Shown: positions 1 through 9,716, counted from the stretch's first letter. The stretch is 37,169 nucleotides of DNA from Candidatus Thalassarchaeum sp. (GCA_022451235.1 JAKUOA010000015.1:1-37169), one strand, 5' to 3'. The notes: a model not told the origin generated them from the letters alone. Numbers and translations: made by a program.

Positions 1-558
1 CGCTCGGATTCAGAACCTACGACGGTAATAGATCCATTCTGTGGAACGGGTGGAATCGCAATAGAAGCGATGTTAGCCGGACTTAACGTACTTTCAAGTG
101 ACCTTGATCCAAAGATGGTGAAAGGCACAGAAGAGAATTTGCAATGGGTATCTGAAGACCTCTGTAGTGACTATTCGGCAACATGGGACGTGCAAGAATC
201 CGGTGTAGGTTTAACTCCAGACGTATGGGGCAAAATAAGTGGAGCAATCTTTGCCTTTGATCCTCCATATGGACGGAATGCATGGAAATCAGATGACGGA
301 TATCAACTATTCCTCAAGGCCTGTTCTGCCGCTAGAACCATTGATCACTCTGGCTCTCTATGCACCCTTCTTCCTACAGACCCTGCTATTTTGAAAGATA
401 ATTCAGATGAACCCATTGACTACCTGGTGATGGGCAAACCTTGGTCAAAGGTAGCCGACGAAATGCTCGATCGTGGATGGAAAGTTGCGCTAACTGCACC
501 GGTCAAAGTTCACCGTTCGCTGGCTCGGTTATTGGTTGTCGCTCACCCGTCGCATTGA
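1..558 (+). CDS. tRNA (guanine-N2)-methyltransferase-like (Trm-G10/THUMP-type) SAM methyltransferase, 5'-truncated by window edge
   Basis: Frame open from base 1: VIDPFCGTGGIAIEAMLAG (SAM-binding motif) and AFDPPYGR (DPPY motif). Confidence 0.8.
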   Translation, partial: RSDSEPTTVIDPFCGTGGIAIEAMLAGLNVLSSDLDPKMVKGTEENLQWVSEDLCSDYSATWDVQESGVGLTPDVWGKISGAIFAFDPPYGRNAWKSDDGYQLFLKACSAARTIDHSGSLCTLLPTDPAILKDNSDEPIDYLVMGKPWSKVADEMLDRGWKVALTAPVKVHRSLARLLVVAHPSH

Positions 559-566
559 AGACGGGT
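545..566 (+). terminator. Stem-loop spanning the methyltransferase stop codon
   Basis: ACCCGTC (545-551) / GACGGGT (560-566), 7 bp perfect, 8-nt loop containing the TGA stop. Confidence 0.4.
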
Positions 567-587
567 AGTCTGTCGTCGAGAGAATAA

Positions 588-664
588 GGGCGATTGGTGT
601 AGTCTGGATATCATCTGGCGCTTCGGACGCTAGGACATGGGTTCGAATCCTGTATCGCCCACCA
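588..664 (+). tRNA. tRNA-Arg (anticodon TCG), CCA encoded
   Basis: GGGCGAT...ATCGCCC acceptor, anticodon arm TGGCG-CTTCGGA-CGCTA, T-loop TTCGAAT, then A-CCA. Confidence 0.92.
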
Positions 665-1435
665 CTAATTCAGATAACTGATAATCTGAACTGTAATCAT
701 AATTGCAGCTACAACGAGAAACATTGGCCGAAGTAGTGCGTAACCATACTTCAGAACATAACCGGGTGCTAGATAACCTCCAATCATGTTAGCCAATGCA
801 AAAGGAATCGCTACCTTGTAATTCACGGATGCTGCTATTGCGAACATTGCGTATGAGCCAATGTTTCCGCCAAAATTCAGAATTCTAGCAGTCGCAGCAG
901 CTCTGTCCATACCAAATCCAGCACCTTTGATGTACCCAGCCATTAGCATACTTCCTGTGCCCGGTCCAAGGAAGCCGTCGTACCAACCAAATCCAACTCC
1001 CATACCAACGGTTAGAGGAACCACCTTATCCTCCTTGATGTCCTCTTCCTTGCCAAATTGAGGATTTAATAAGACATAGAAGAATAATACAATCAGTACA
1101 ATGATAACAATCGGCAATAACATATCTGATTCGATCAGCAAAACAGTATAGGTGCCAATTATTGAGAATATAATCATCACAATGAATCCAATAAGGGCCG
1201 GTATTCTTGGAACAATATCGCTTTGTAGATATTTCAGACTTGCAATCGCTGCAGCCGCTGCCGATGCGAACTTATTCGTTCCAAGAGCAATGTGAGGAGG
1301 TAAACCAGCAGCTAACATTGCTGGTAGTCTCAGAAGCCCACCGCCTCCTACAGCACTATCTACGAATCCAGCGAATACTCCAACCAACATCAGTAGAAGG
1401 AATACCTCGTTATCCACGATGCTATCGAAGGCCAA
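665..1435 (-). CDS. TauE/SafE family sulfite exporter-like membrane protein
   Basis: Multi-TM protein; GVFAGFVDSAVGGGGLLRLPAMLAAGLPPHIALGTNKFAS and GMGVGFGWYDGFLGPGTGSML repeats typical of the family. Confidence 0.9.
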   Translation of the reverse strand: MAFDSIVDNEVFLLLMLVGVFAGFVDSAVGGGGLLRLPAMLAAGLPPHIALGTNKFASAAAAAIASLKYLQSDIVPRIPALIGFIVMIIFSIIGTYTVLLIESDMLLPIVIIVLIVLFFYVLLNPQFGKEEDIKEDKVVPLTVGMGVGFGWYDGFLGPGTGSMLMAGYIKGAGFGMDRAAATARILNFGGNIGSYAMFAIAASVNYKVAIPFALANMIGGYLAPGYVLKYGYALLRPMFLVVAAIMITVQIISYLN

Positions 1436-1453
1436 CAGGCTATGACATTTACA

Positions 1454-1699
1454 CTACTCAACACTCGAATCTTTAGCAGCGCGACGTTTCTTTATCGAGC
1501 GGAATAATACTCTTGAGAATACCATCGATAACATAAGGAAAACCAGTGAGTACCACCAAGGATTATTCTCGCTGGTAGCAATGAAATAAGTCACAATCAG
1601 TATGGCCATTCCGTAGAAGGCTCGAAAGATAGAGTAGGCAATGAATGACTTTACCAGTGGATTTGCAAGAAAGCGTTGCAGCCAAGTTTGTTCAGACAA
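1454..1699 (-). CDS. Small two-TM membrane protein of unknown function
   Basis: ORF 1454..1750 overlaps the ribD 3' end; a TTG at 1699 after a GAGAGG purine run would remove the overlap. Hydrophobic segments FYGMAILIVTYFIA and WWYSLVFLMLSMVF. Confidence 0.55.
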   Translation of the reverse strand: MSEQTWLQRFLANPLVKSFIAYSIFRAFYGMAILIVTYFIATSENNPWWYSLVFLMLSMVFSRVLFRSIKKRRAAKDSSVE

Positions 1700-1703
1700 T
1701 TGG

Positions 1704-2816
1704 CTAATCCTCTCGCCTCCAATGACTAATCTTGTCCCCACCGACCTCAATTTCTCTAAATTTACTCAAGCCAGCGGAACTCAACTCATTATCCGAGAAT
1801 ACAGTTCCACTTCCACTCAATTTGACGGGTGATTGACAAATGTGAGCTCTGTCTACAAGGCCCTCTGCTAGGAATCTCCTCCAAGTGTTTGGACCACCCT
1901 CTACTAACAAAGATTGGATTCCTCTATCTCCGAGATAATCTAGAATACGAGTGATTGGAATTTCTCCATTACTAGCCGAAAGAACTGCACGCTCAACGTG
2001 TTGTTTGTCAGAATTTGATGATTCAAATGGGTCAACATGAATCAGCAGGGTTGGCGCTTTACCATCATTCATCAACCTGCAGTCCTTTGGAATCCTACCA
2101 CTTGGGTCAATCACAACTCGTATTGGCGAATTACGTGGGCCTATGTCTGGTCCGCGTACTGTCAAAGAGGGGTCATCGCGGACAACGGTATCAACACCAA
2201 CTAGAATCGCCATTGAATCTGCACGCAGTGCATGAACAATCTCCAATGATTCTGGCGAAGAAAAGCGCTGTGCCGACTCATTTGGGTCGCAATCTACTCT
2301 ACCATTTGCATCGATTGCAGCCTTCAATAGGACCTCTGGACGCATATTTTCACACCAATGCATGAATTCACTCATCTGTTCATTGCATTCTTCGGCTAGA
2401 AGCCCAGATTCTACCTCTATGTTTGAATTCACTAATGCTGCAGTACCTTCTCCACGCACTGTTGGGTTTGGATCATCAGCTCCGATTACCACTCTCTTCA
2501 CTCCGGCCCAGAGTAGGGCTTCGGTACAGGGTGGTGTTCTGCCAAAGTGATTACACGGTTCCAATGTAACATAGGCTGTGGATCCTTGAGTTTCTACTCC
2601 TTTTGCCTCCGCATCGGCAATCGCCATCTGTTCTGCGTGCAGACCTCCTATGTGGTCATGCCAACCTTCTGCGATGATTTTTCCATCCTTAACTAGAACA
2701 CAACCAACCAGTGGGTTAGGCATTACTCGATGCCTACCACGTTCAGCGATTTCAATGGCCCGCCGCATGAATTGTGCCTCATCGTCCATGCTGTTCGTAC
2801 CTCCCGAATGCCCCAT
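1704..2816 (-). CDS. ribD: Bifunctional riboflavin biosynthesis deaminase/reductase RibD
   Basis: HAEQMAIADAEAKG, LEPCNHFGRTPPC (Zn deaminase) plus C-terminal reductase domain (IRVVIDPSGR, LLVEGGPNTWRRFL). Confidence 0.92.
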   Translation of the reverse strand: MGHSGGTNSMDDEAQFMRRAIEIAERGRHRVMPNPLVGCVLVKDGKIIAEGWHDHIGGLHAEQMAIADAEAKGVETQGSTAYVTLEPCNHFGRTPPCTEALLWAGVKRVVIGADDPNPTVRGEGTAALVNSNIEVESGLLAEECNEQMSEFMHWCENMRPEVLLKAAIDANGRVDCDPNESAQRFSSPESLEIVHALRADSMAILVGVDTVVRDDPSLTVRGPDIGPRNSPIRVVIDPSGRIPKDCRLMNDGKAPTLLIHVDPFESSNSDKQHVERAVLSASNGEIPITRILDYLGDRGIQSLLVEGGPNTWRRFLAEGLVDRAHICQSPVKLSGSGTVFSDNELSSAGLSKFREIEVGGDKISHWRRED

Positions 2817-2873
2817 TACACTTGACTTCTACATTCGCGAGGATTCAAGTTTAGTTCCATCCCTGAGGTAACT

Positions 2874-3905
2874 ATGCCTAGGATAGCCTGCATCCTCAAT
2901 CCAAAGGCCAGAGACGGAATATCATCGAAAAGCTGGCCCGAATTTGAAATCGCATTGACCGCTGCAGGTTTTGAAATCGACATACACGAAACTCAGTATG
3001 TTGGACATGCAATGGAGTTAGCTTACGACCTACTATCTGACAACCACGATATGATTGTAGCAGTAGGAGGGGATGGTACGGTTCACGAGGTCGCCTCAGG
3101 CTTGCGAGGTAGCGGTCGCACCTTGGGGATTTTACCAATTGGAAGTGGTAATGATTTCGCTCGCGCCTTAGGAATACCACTTTTTGATATTCAGGGTGCC
3201 GTAGATTTGCTGTCAGACGGAATCGACCATTCTGTTGGAGCGGTCCGTGCCGAAGGCCCACCAGCAAGCGACCTACCACAATACAAGATACCTCCACCTC
3301 ATCCATGTAATGGAGAGGCAAATAGGGAAGGAAATCTGGTTCGTTGGTCGTTCTTAGAAGTAGATGGCGGTGTTACTAGCTCAGTCAATCGAATGAAAAT
3401 AGCAGGAAAGTTTAGTTGGATTCGCGGTCAAGCCAAGTATACCGCTCTTGGTATTCGTGCTATTCTAGGTTGGAAAACCCAACCTGCATGGATGAGAATC
3501 AATGGCGGTGAGACACAAACTGTGCCCCTTCAGGGATTATTTGTTCTCAGCCAGTGCGAAACTTTTGGTGGAGGCTTCAAAGTAACACCAGGTGCTCATC
3601 CAAAGAGAGATCACGCTTCCTTGATTATAGGTTTAGGACTGTCAAAAATACAAATGTTACTTGTCATGGGTCCCCTTGAGAAGGGTGAGCACGTTGGTAA
3701 GTGGGGCAAGATTACCATGGAAGATTGTACATCTTTCGAAATTGGCGCAGTTGATTCCGAAGGCAATCCTAGTAATACTCAGCCCCACAGTCCTCCGCTA
3801 TTCATCAATATCGACGGTGAGGCTTGTTTGACTACCCCATGTAGCCTTCAGTTCCATACAGATCAACTGATTGTTCGTGGAGCATCAAGGATTCCCAATG
3901 AATGA
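2874..3905 (+). CDS. Diacylglycerol/sphingosine kinase family (YegS-like) lipid kinase
   Basis: VAVGGDGTVHEVASGL and LGILPIGSGNDFARALGIP motifs. Confidence 0.9.
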   Translation: MPRIACILNPKARDGISSKSWPEFEIALTAAGFEIDIHETQYVGHAMELAYDLLSDNHDMIVAVGGDGTVHEVASGLRGSGRTLGILPIGSGNDFARALGIPLFDIQGAVDLLSDGIDHSVGAVRAEGPPASDLPQYKIPPPHPCNGEANREGNLVRWSFLEVDGGVTSSVNRMKIAGKFSWIRGQAKYTALGIRAILGWKTQPAWMRINGGETQTVPLQGLFVLSQCETFGGGFKVTPGAHPKRDHASLIIGLGLSKIQMLLVMGPLEKGEHVGKWGKITMEDCTSFEIGAVDSEGNPSNTQPHSPPLFINIDGEACLTTPCSLQFHTDQLIVRGASRIPNE

Positions 3906-3908
3906 TAG

Positions 3909-3994
3909 TGGCGCAGACGGAGAGATTTGAACTCCCGAGTCCAAGGGACACCGGATTTCAAATCCGGCGCAATACCAGGCTATGCGACGTCTGC
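3909..3994 (-). tRNA. tRNA-Ser (anticodon TGA), CCA encoded
   Basis: Minus strand GCAGACG...CGTCTGC-G-CCA; anticodon arm CCGGA-TTTGAAA-TCCGG; long variable arm; T-loop TTCAAAT. Confidence 0.94.
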
Positions 3995-4049
3995 AGTGGT
4001 CCACCGTAGCGGCTGCTTTTCATGAATCTATGCGGTGAACAAGGACCAA

Positions 4050-4412
4050 TCAAAGTCCATAGTTTCCAGGTCTGCACCAATCCGGTAGGCCGGATGCTGC
4101 ATCTGGGTGCGTCAGTCCAACGAAGAGAACCATGATAATGATGAAGAAGGCAGGGAATAGTGCAGTCATCGTTAGAATTCCAGAATCCTCATCACCATAC
4201 AAGTGCATGAAAATCGCAGCGATCATAATGAATTTTGGAATTGCAATTATGGTTAAAATCCACAAGGTTACTACCTTCTCTGTGGTATCATAACTCTCAG
4301 CAAATTCAGTTAAATCTAATCCAACAGCAGCCACTTCGATTAATGTTAGAATCATTAATCCGTAGAAATTCATCCAGTAAGGATCTTGTCCAAATATCTT
4401 GTAATGTGCCAT
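4050..4412 (-). CDS. Cytochrome c oxidase subunit IV-like small membrane protein
   Basis: Three TM helices, last gene of the COX cluster; KFIMIAAIFMHLYGDE pattern typical of prokaryotic COX4. Confidence 0.8.
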   Translation of the reverse strand: MAHYKIFGQDPYWMNFYGLMILTLIEVAAVGLDLTEFAESYDTTEKVVTLWILTIIAIPKFIMIAAIFMHLYGDEDSGILTMTALFPAFFIIIMVLFVGLTHPDAASGLPDWCRPGNYGL

Positions 4413-4423
4413 ACCTAATCACC

Positions 4424-5494
4424 TCAATAAAGATAGAAGAATGGGAATACCAATACCCATATCAAATCCACAAAGTGCCAGTAAAGACCGAAGTACTCAA
4501 TCGATACTGCATTCTTTGGAGTGTAACCGCCAAGCCATGCCTTGTAGGTCATGTAACTTAATCCAATGATTCCACCAGCTACGTGAGCACCGTGAGTTCC
4601 GGTAGTCACGTAGAATAGGGATGCTGATACTTGTATGTCAGCTACCATGTGTGCTCCTGTTGCCTCATCAACGTAGGAGTGATGTTGGTAGTGGTCGGCA
4701 TTGATTGTGTAGCCCTCATCTACGAGTGATATGATATCGTGTTCATGGAGTCCAATCGCACTAATCTCAGGAACGTAGAATCCGATAAACCACTCAACCA
4801 TTTTCAGGGTAAGGAAGAGAACTGCAAGGAACCATGTTGTTCCTAGGTATCTGTAGACTTTCTTTCTACGGACTTCATCATCTAGATCGGGCATCTTTGC
4901 GTAACGTAGTGCCTGTACAATGGTGAATGAAGAGATAATTAGAGCGAAGGTGTTGATTGCACCAGGTGCAATATGCCACCAGCTGGATGCAATAAGATGG
5001 CTCGCTGGCTCGAAGCAGGTAACTGTAACACCTTCTTGCCATCCGGTTGGATTTGTAACAGGATCAAACATTCCACGTTCGAATACTGTGCCACAGTTTT
5101 CAATTCCTAGCCTGTACCTCATGTAGGTACTGAAAAGAGATGTGAAAACCATCATTTCAGACATTAGGAAGACCCAGACTCCAACCTTTCTAATTTGTAT
5201 GCCACGGAATGGGACTCCAGTTGCTATTGGTTCGTAATGGCCGTCGAAGGATAGGTCCTGCCTCCACCAAATGAATAGTGAGAACCCAACTACCAGTAAT
5301 CCAACCAAAATCATAGGAATATTTCCTGGGTTATAGGTTCCGTAGGACCACGCCTCGGCCATTCCAAAGAGGAAAATTGCGATTCCCATACTCATGAATA
5401 ATGGTGAGAATGAATTGTGTGGAGCACCGTGCCCCCAGTCATGTGGACCCCATGGTTGAGGTGCATGATGGTCGTGATCATAATCTCCGCTCAA
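4424..5494 (-). CDS. Heme-copper oxidase subunit III (COX3) with His-rich N-terminus
   Basis: VGVWVFLMSEMMVFTSLF, GTHGAHVAGGIIGL, YWHFVDLIWVLVFPFFYLY. Start assigned to TTG at 5494 (overlaps the COX1 stop as TTGA), 6 nt after GGAGGT. Confidence 0.9.
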   Translation of the reverse strand: MSGDYDHDHHAPQPWGPHDWGHGAPHNSFSPLFMSMGIAIFLFGMAEAWSYGTYNPGNIPMILVGLLVVGFSLFIWWRQDLSFDGHYEPIATGVPFRGIQIRKVGVWVFLMSEMMVFTSLFSTYMRYRLGIENCGTVFERGMFDPVTNPTGWQEGVTVTCFEPASHLIASSWWHIAPGAINTFALIISSFTIVQALRYAKMPDLDDEVRRKKVYRYLGTTWFLAVLFLTLKMVEWFIGFYVPEISAIGLHEHDIISLVDEGYTINADHYQHHSYVDEATGAHMVADIQVSASLFYVTTGTHGAHVAGGIIGLSYMTYKAWLGGYTPKNAVSIEYFGLYWHFVDLIWVLVFPFFYLY

Positions 5495-7818
5495 TGGCTC
5501 ACCTCCTCGTGATCTTCCGGCACCATCAATCGATTGAACCACTGTCCTAATCTTCCAGGCTCATGCGCAATGTGCTCGTTAGCATCCTTGAGAACTGGAG
5601 GGTTGTTCCAATCGAATGAAGGGGTCGGTGGTGGTGATGAAGTCATCCACTCGAATGACCATCCGCCCCACGGATCGGCAGGAGCCTTTTCTCCTCTGAC
5701 CAAACTAATCAACATATTAGCAACCATGATGAAGTTAGAGAAGAAGAATAGGAACGCACTTACTGATATGAAAAGATTCCAATCAGCGGCCCATTCGGGT
5801 AGATTTGTGAAGTCGTCAGTTGTGATGAAGTAGGTGTGATGCCTTCTTGCCATTCCAACAACACCAAGCCTGTGCATTGGCCAAAATATTCCATTGTAGG
5901 TTACGAATGCGGTCAAGAAGTGCAGGGTACCCAACCTTTCGTCAAGCATACGTCCAGTCATCTTTGGATACCAGTAGTAAATCGCTGAGAAGAATCCGAA
6001 GACAGTACCTCCTACCAATACGTAGTGGAAGTGAGCTACTACGAAGTATGTCTCGTGGAGGTGAGTGTCCATGGCGATTGATGGGAAGAACATTCCCGAA
6101 ATTCCACCAAGAGTGAAGGTTACCAGGAATCCGAGTGCCCACAAAGTGTGTGTACGATAAACGAGTGATCCTCCATGCATAGTTTTCAGCCAATTGAATA
6201 TCTTGATTCCAGTAGGAACAGCGACTAACATTGTTGTCAGCATCGTAACGAACCTTAGTGAAGGCGACATTCCGGAAGTAAACATGTGGTGCCCGTAAAC
6301 GATGAAAGCCACGATTCCGATTCCCGCCATTGCATAAACCATTGAACGGTACCCAAAGATGGAGCGCCTTGCGGATGTAGCAAGGACCTCTGAAATAACG
6401 CCGAATGCCGGCACTATAACCACGTATACCTCAGGATGTCCGAAGTACCAGAACAGGTGACTCCAGAGTAATGGATCTCCTCCTGCAGATATGTCATAGA
6501 ATGCAGTTGAGATAGTTCTGTCGAGATAGACTTGAATTAGCCCAACCCCAAACGCTGGAATTGAAAGGAATAGCATTAGGTTGGCAACCAATATACTCCA
6601 TGTGAACAAAGGCATCTGCATCCAACCCATACCCTCTGCTCGCATTACTGCCATCGTGGTAAGGAAGTTGATACCTGTTAGGGTCGAGGACGCTACCAGC
6701 ATAATCTGCCCAGCAACCCACATTGTAACTCCGGTATGAGCGCCTTCCGTGACAATGTAAGGTGCGTATCCGGTCCATCCTGTATCTGCCCCCTCTCCGG
6801 TAAATACACCAGTGAAAATCAGCAATGCAGCAAATGGTTGTAGCCAGAAAGATAGAGCATTCAATCTTGGCATAGCAAGGTCCGGTGCTCCAATTTGTAG
6901 GGGCACCATCCAATTTGCAAACCCATTAATCAAAGGCATTGCAGCTAAGAAAATCATTGTAGTTCCATGTAATGTGAAGAAGGAGTTGTATTGATCTTGG
7001 GAAATGAAATCATTACCCGGAACCGCGAGTTGAATCCTAATCATCATAGCAAGAATTCCACCAATACCAAGGAAGAATAGACCCTGAACGAAATATAGAG
7101 TTCCAATCTTCTTGTGATCTGTGCTGGTGAGCCACTCAGTTAGCCAAGGTGCTAGGTGCTCCCAATCGAAGGCATCAGGATTGGTTCTGTAGAATCCATA
7201 CAGAACTGTGATTGTGAGAAGTATTCCAGAGATGATGATGAGAGTGGCTAATACCTTGTATGGATCTGCTTCTTCTAACCCAGGACCTAATGATCCTGCA
7301 ACTTTCAGAGTTAGTTTATTCCACTGATCTTCCGGACCAGCATTTCCATCTCCGTTAACAGAGTTGACGTGTACTACAAAGTCAACATCTCTCCCGTGAC
7401 TCGGAGCGATCCACTCGATAGTCCATGATGTGTAATCGTTCCCTGCTTCAGTGTGCGTAACCTCAGAGGGGCCATTAGATTGAACAGTCGCATCTAGCGG
7501 AGTAATTTCACCACCAGATGCCCATAGGTTGAATCCTCCAAGATTTGCATTTCCTTCAGCAGACGGGCCACCGGTGAATGAAATTGTAACCTGGTAGGTC
7601 TCAGACATGTTGTATTCTTCTGGAAGTCCATCCAGAGTAACCGCCACACCAGCATTAGGAGCTGCGGCGTGACAATTACATCCACCAGCACTAATCTGGT
7701 CATAATTTACGCCGGTTGGTAGGGAGTTTACAGCCGGAGATACAACCATTGCTATGGATATCAAGAGTAAAGCTACCATGCTTCGCGAAATTGTCATATT
7801 TCTTCCCATATCTTTCAA
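5491..7818 (-). CDS. Heme-copper oxidase subunit I (COX1) with N-terminal extracytoplasmic domain fusion
   Basis: FGHPEVYVVIVPAFG, YGHHMFTSGM, DTHLHETYFVVAHFHYVLVGG. Preceded by signal peptide, about 150-aa beta-rich domain with GGCNCHAAAP, and an extra TM helix. Confidence 0.95.
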   Translation of the reverse strand: MKDMGRNMTISRSMVALLLISIAMVVSPAVNSLPTGVNYDQISAGGCNCHAAAPNAGVAVTLDGLPEEYNMSETYQVTISFTGGPSAEGNANLGGFNLWASGGEITPLDATVQSNGPSEVTHTEAGNDYTSWTIEWIAPSHGRDVDFVVHVNSVNGDGNAGPEDQWNKLTLKVAGSLGPGLEEADPYKVLATLIIISGILLTITVLYGFYRTNPDAFDWEHLAPWLTEWLTSTDHKKIGTLYFVQGLFFLGIGGILAMMIRIQLAVPGNDFISQDQYNSFFTLHGTTMIFLAAMPLINGFANWMVPLQIGAPDLAMPRLNALSFWLQPFAALLIFTGVFTGEGADTGWTGYAPYIVTEGAHTGVTMWVAGQIMLVASSTLTGINFLTTMAVMRAEGMGWMQMPLFTWSILVANLMLFLSIPAFGVGLIQVYLDRTISTAFYDISAGGDPLLWSHLFWYFGHPEVYVVIVPAFGVISEVLATSARRSIFGYRSMVYAMAGIGIVAFIVYGHHMFTSGMSPSLRFVTMLTTMLVAVPTGIKIFNWLKTMHGGSLVYRTHTLWALGFLVTFTLGGISGMFFPSIAMDTHLHETYFVVAHFHYVLVGGTVFGFFSAIYYWYPKMTGRMLDERLGTLHFLTAFVTYNGIFWPMHRLGVVGMARRHHTYFITTDDFTNLPEWAADWNLFISVSAFLFFFSNFIMVANMLISLVRGEKAPADPWGGWSFEWMTSSPPPTPSFDWNNPPVLKDANEHIAHEPGRLGQWFNRLMVPEDHEEVSH

Positions 7819-7822
7819 CTCC

Positions 7823-8557
7823 TCAGGCGTGGATAGTGACGCCGGCCATCATGTAGGCGTGGTCATCTCCACAGTATTCAGTGCACAGCAGTAGGAAGTC
7901 CTCTACATCCTCGGCTAGAATCCAAACAGTGGTTGTCTGTCCCGGAAGAACATCTTCTTTGACTCCTAACGACACAAACCAAGGTGCATGAGTTACATCT
8001 TCAGAAGTCATGTATGCGAGATATGCATTCCCCGCCTGTAGAGAGAGATGAGGCACGGCTCTTCCGTCTGCTTCAGTAAATCCTGATTCACACAATTCTG
8101 CTTCGAGTGTTCCACAATCAAAACTCCAAACCCACTGCTTGGCTGTTATTTCGATGGTGTGGTAGCAATTTGCTGTGTACTCTCCTTTCAATTCAGCGTC
8201 AGGATCGAAGGATAAGTTCGAACCGTAGTAATCAATAGAATCGTAATCGCATTCGTCACCAAAGTGCCCTCCATCCGGGGAAGCCCATATGTTGTCTAAT
8301 GGCGCCCAAGAAATATAGGTAAGATAGACGATTAATATGAACGGAACAATCGTCCACGCCAATTCCAACTTTAGGTCATCATTCTCAACAGGAAAAACAC
8401 CAACTTCTAAATTGTCTATATTGGGATTTTCACCATCCTCTGAGCGATAGAAAAATGAGTGATGATATAGCCATCCAAAGGTGAACAATGCGACTAAAAG
8501 CGACCAGACAAGATACTCATTCCAGAGGCTGTCGTATAGAGGTGTGATGAGACTCAT
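7823..8557 (-). CDS. Heme-copper oxidase subunit II (COX2, CuA)
   Basis: Two N-terminal TMs; CuA motif CTEYCGDDHAYM. ATG at 8557 preceded by GGAG. Confidence 0.92.
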   Translation of the reverse strand: MSLITPLYDSLWNEYLVWSLLVALFTFGWLYHHSFFYRSEDGENPNIDNLEVGVFPVENDDLKLELAWTIVPFILIVYLTYISWAPLDNIWASPDGGHFGDECDYDSIDYYGSNLSFDPDAELKGEYTANCYHTIEITAKQWVWSFDCGTLEAELCESGFTEADGRAVPHLSLQAGNAYLAYMTSEDVTHAPWFVSLGVKEDVLPGQTTTVWILAEDVEDFLLLCTEYCGDDHAYMMAGVTIHA

Positions 8558-8731
8558 CGTTATCTCCAATCTGACCGCGTGTGAAAGTCCCTCATAAGTG
8601 TGAGGTTTACAATTCCTGAAGAGAGGTCCGACGCAGTCGGAAATGACTTCAAACGACTAACTATCGTGAACCCATCAAGATAAGCACTGAATTGGTCAAA
8701 AAAATGACTTTTTTTCCGGAGGCGATGACAG

Positions 8732-9241
8732 ATGGGCGCTAGCGATTGGATTCAAGATAGGACAAAATTTTCTGGCCCCCCTGTCCGAGAAGTCCGCTTC
8801 AATTTAGCAGCTCGTGCCTTCGCAGAAAGTCAACTCAGAAATCGAATGCCATCAGATGGTGGAGCCGGTTGTCCAATTGTGGTGGAGGGGAAGAGAGACA
8901 AGGAGGCGCTAAGAGCTCTAGGATTTGAAGGGCCTATTGAACTAATTAATCGCGGCTGGGATAGATCTCGACTGGTAGCATATTTCTACGATACATATGG
9001 AACTCGAAATACAATCGATGGCGGTCCACCGTTGATGTTGTTAATGGATTGGGACCGCACCGGGGGACGAATTCAAACTACCCTAAGGGATCGGCTAAAT
9101 TCACTAGATGTTCCAATTGATGAAAATCTCAGAATTGTTCTGTTGAGAACGATGAAGCCAGAGGGAAAAACCGTCGAAGCCCTAGCACCATTTGCTAAAA
9201 CTCTGAGGCCGCTTATTGAAAGCGAATTTGATAGAATATAG
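8732..9241 (+). CDS. TOPRIM-domain protein (RNase M5/DnaG-type toprim)
   Basis: VVEGKRDKEALRALGFEG...LLMDWDRTGGRI (Glu and DxD toprim motifs). Confidence 0.82.
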   Translation: MGASDWIQDRTKFSGPPVREVRFNLAARAFAESQLRNRMPSDGGAGCPIVVEGKRDKEALRALGFEGPIELINRGWDRSRLVAYFYDTYGTRNTIDGGPPLMLLMDWDRTGGRIQTTLRDRLNSLDVPIDENLRIVLLRTMKPEGKTVEALAPFAKTLRPLIESEFDRI

Positions 9242-9242
9242 C

Positions 9243-9716
9243 TTATTTTGGAAATGAAGTGGGACTTTCTTTGACCGTGTTTAGTACTAGGTGAGTTACC
9301 GAACGTTTCACACCATCCATCGAAAGCAAATTCTTGGATAAGTCATCGAGGTCATTTCTATCGCTGGCCCTGGCAATTATCATTGAATCGAATTCACCAG
9401 TAACATCGTAGACGCCATATACTCTAGGGTCGCGAGCAATTATTTCCTGAATTTCGATAAGACGTCCCTTCTGAATTCTTAGTCCAATTACAACATTCAA
9501 CCCCCATCCTACCTTCTCCGAATCAAGTATCACGCGGTACTCCTTGATGACTCTATTTTCTTCTAATTTCTTCACTCGATTACTAACTGTACCGAGTGAA
9601 ACACCGACCTCCTCCGCGATGCCGCGTAGCGATGTTCTAGCATCGCGCTCGAGAACCTCAATGATTCTACGGTCAGTATCGTCGAGCATGAATATCCCTC
9701 GGGAGACTGGACTCAA
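9243..9716 (-). CDS. Lrp/AsnC family transcriptional regulator
   Basis: LDDTDRRIIEVLERDARTSLRGIAEEVGVSLGTVSNRVKKLE wHTH plus C-terminal RAM-like domain. Confidence 0.93.
   Translation of the reverse strand: MSPVSRGIFMLDDTDRRIIEVLERDARTSLRGIAEEVGVSLGTVSNRVKKLEENRVIKEYRVILDSEKVGWGLNVVIGLRIQKGRLIEIQEIIARDPRVYGVYDVTGEFDSMIIARASDRNDLDDLSKNLLSMDGVKRSVTHLVLNTVKESPTSFPK

Noticed and set aside
8542-8621. Possible C/D box sRNA (GTGATGA ... CTGA ... TGTGAAA ... CTGA)
   Set aside because: C to D spacing of about 78 nt is too long, C' box is poor, and it overlaps the COX2 start; likely chance.
8695-8717. GTCA-AAAAAA-TGAC followed by T7, intrinsic-terminator-like
   Set aside because: Four-bp AT-rich stem is too weak, and it sits just upstream of the toprim gene rather than at a gene end.
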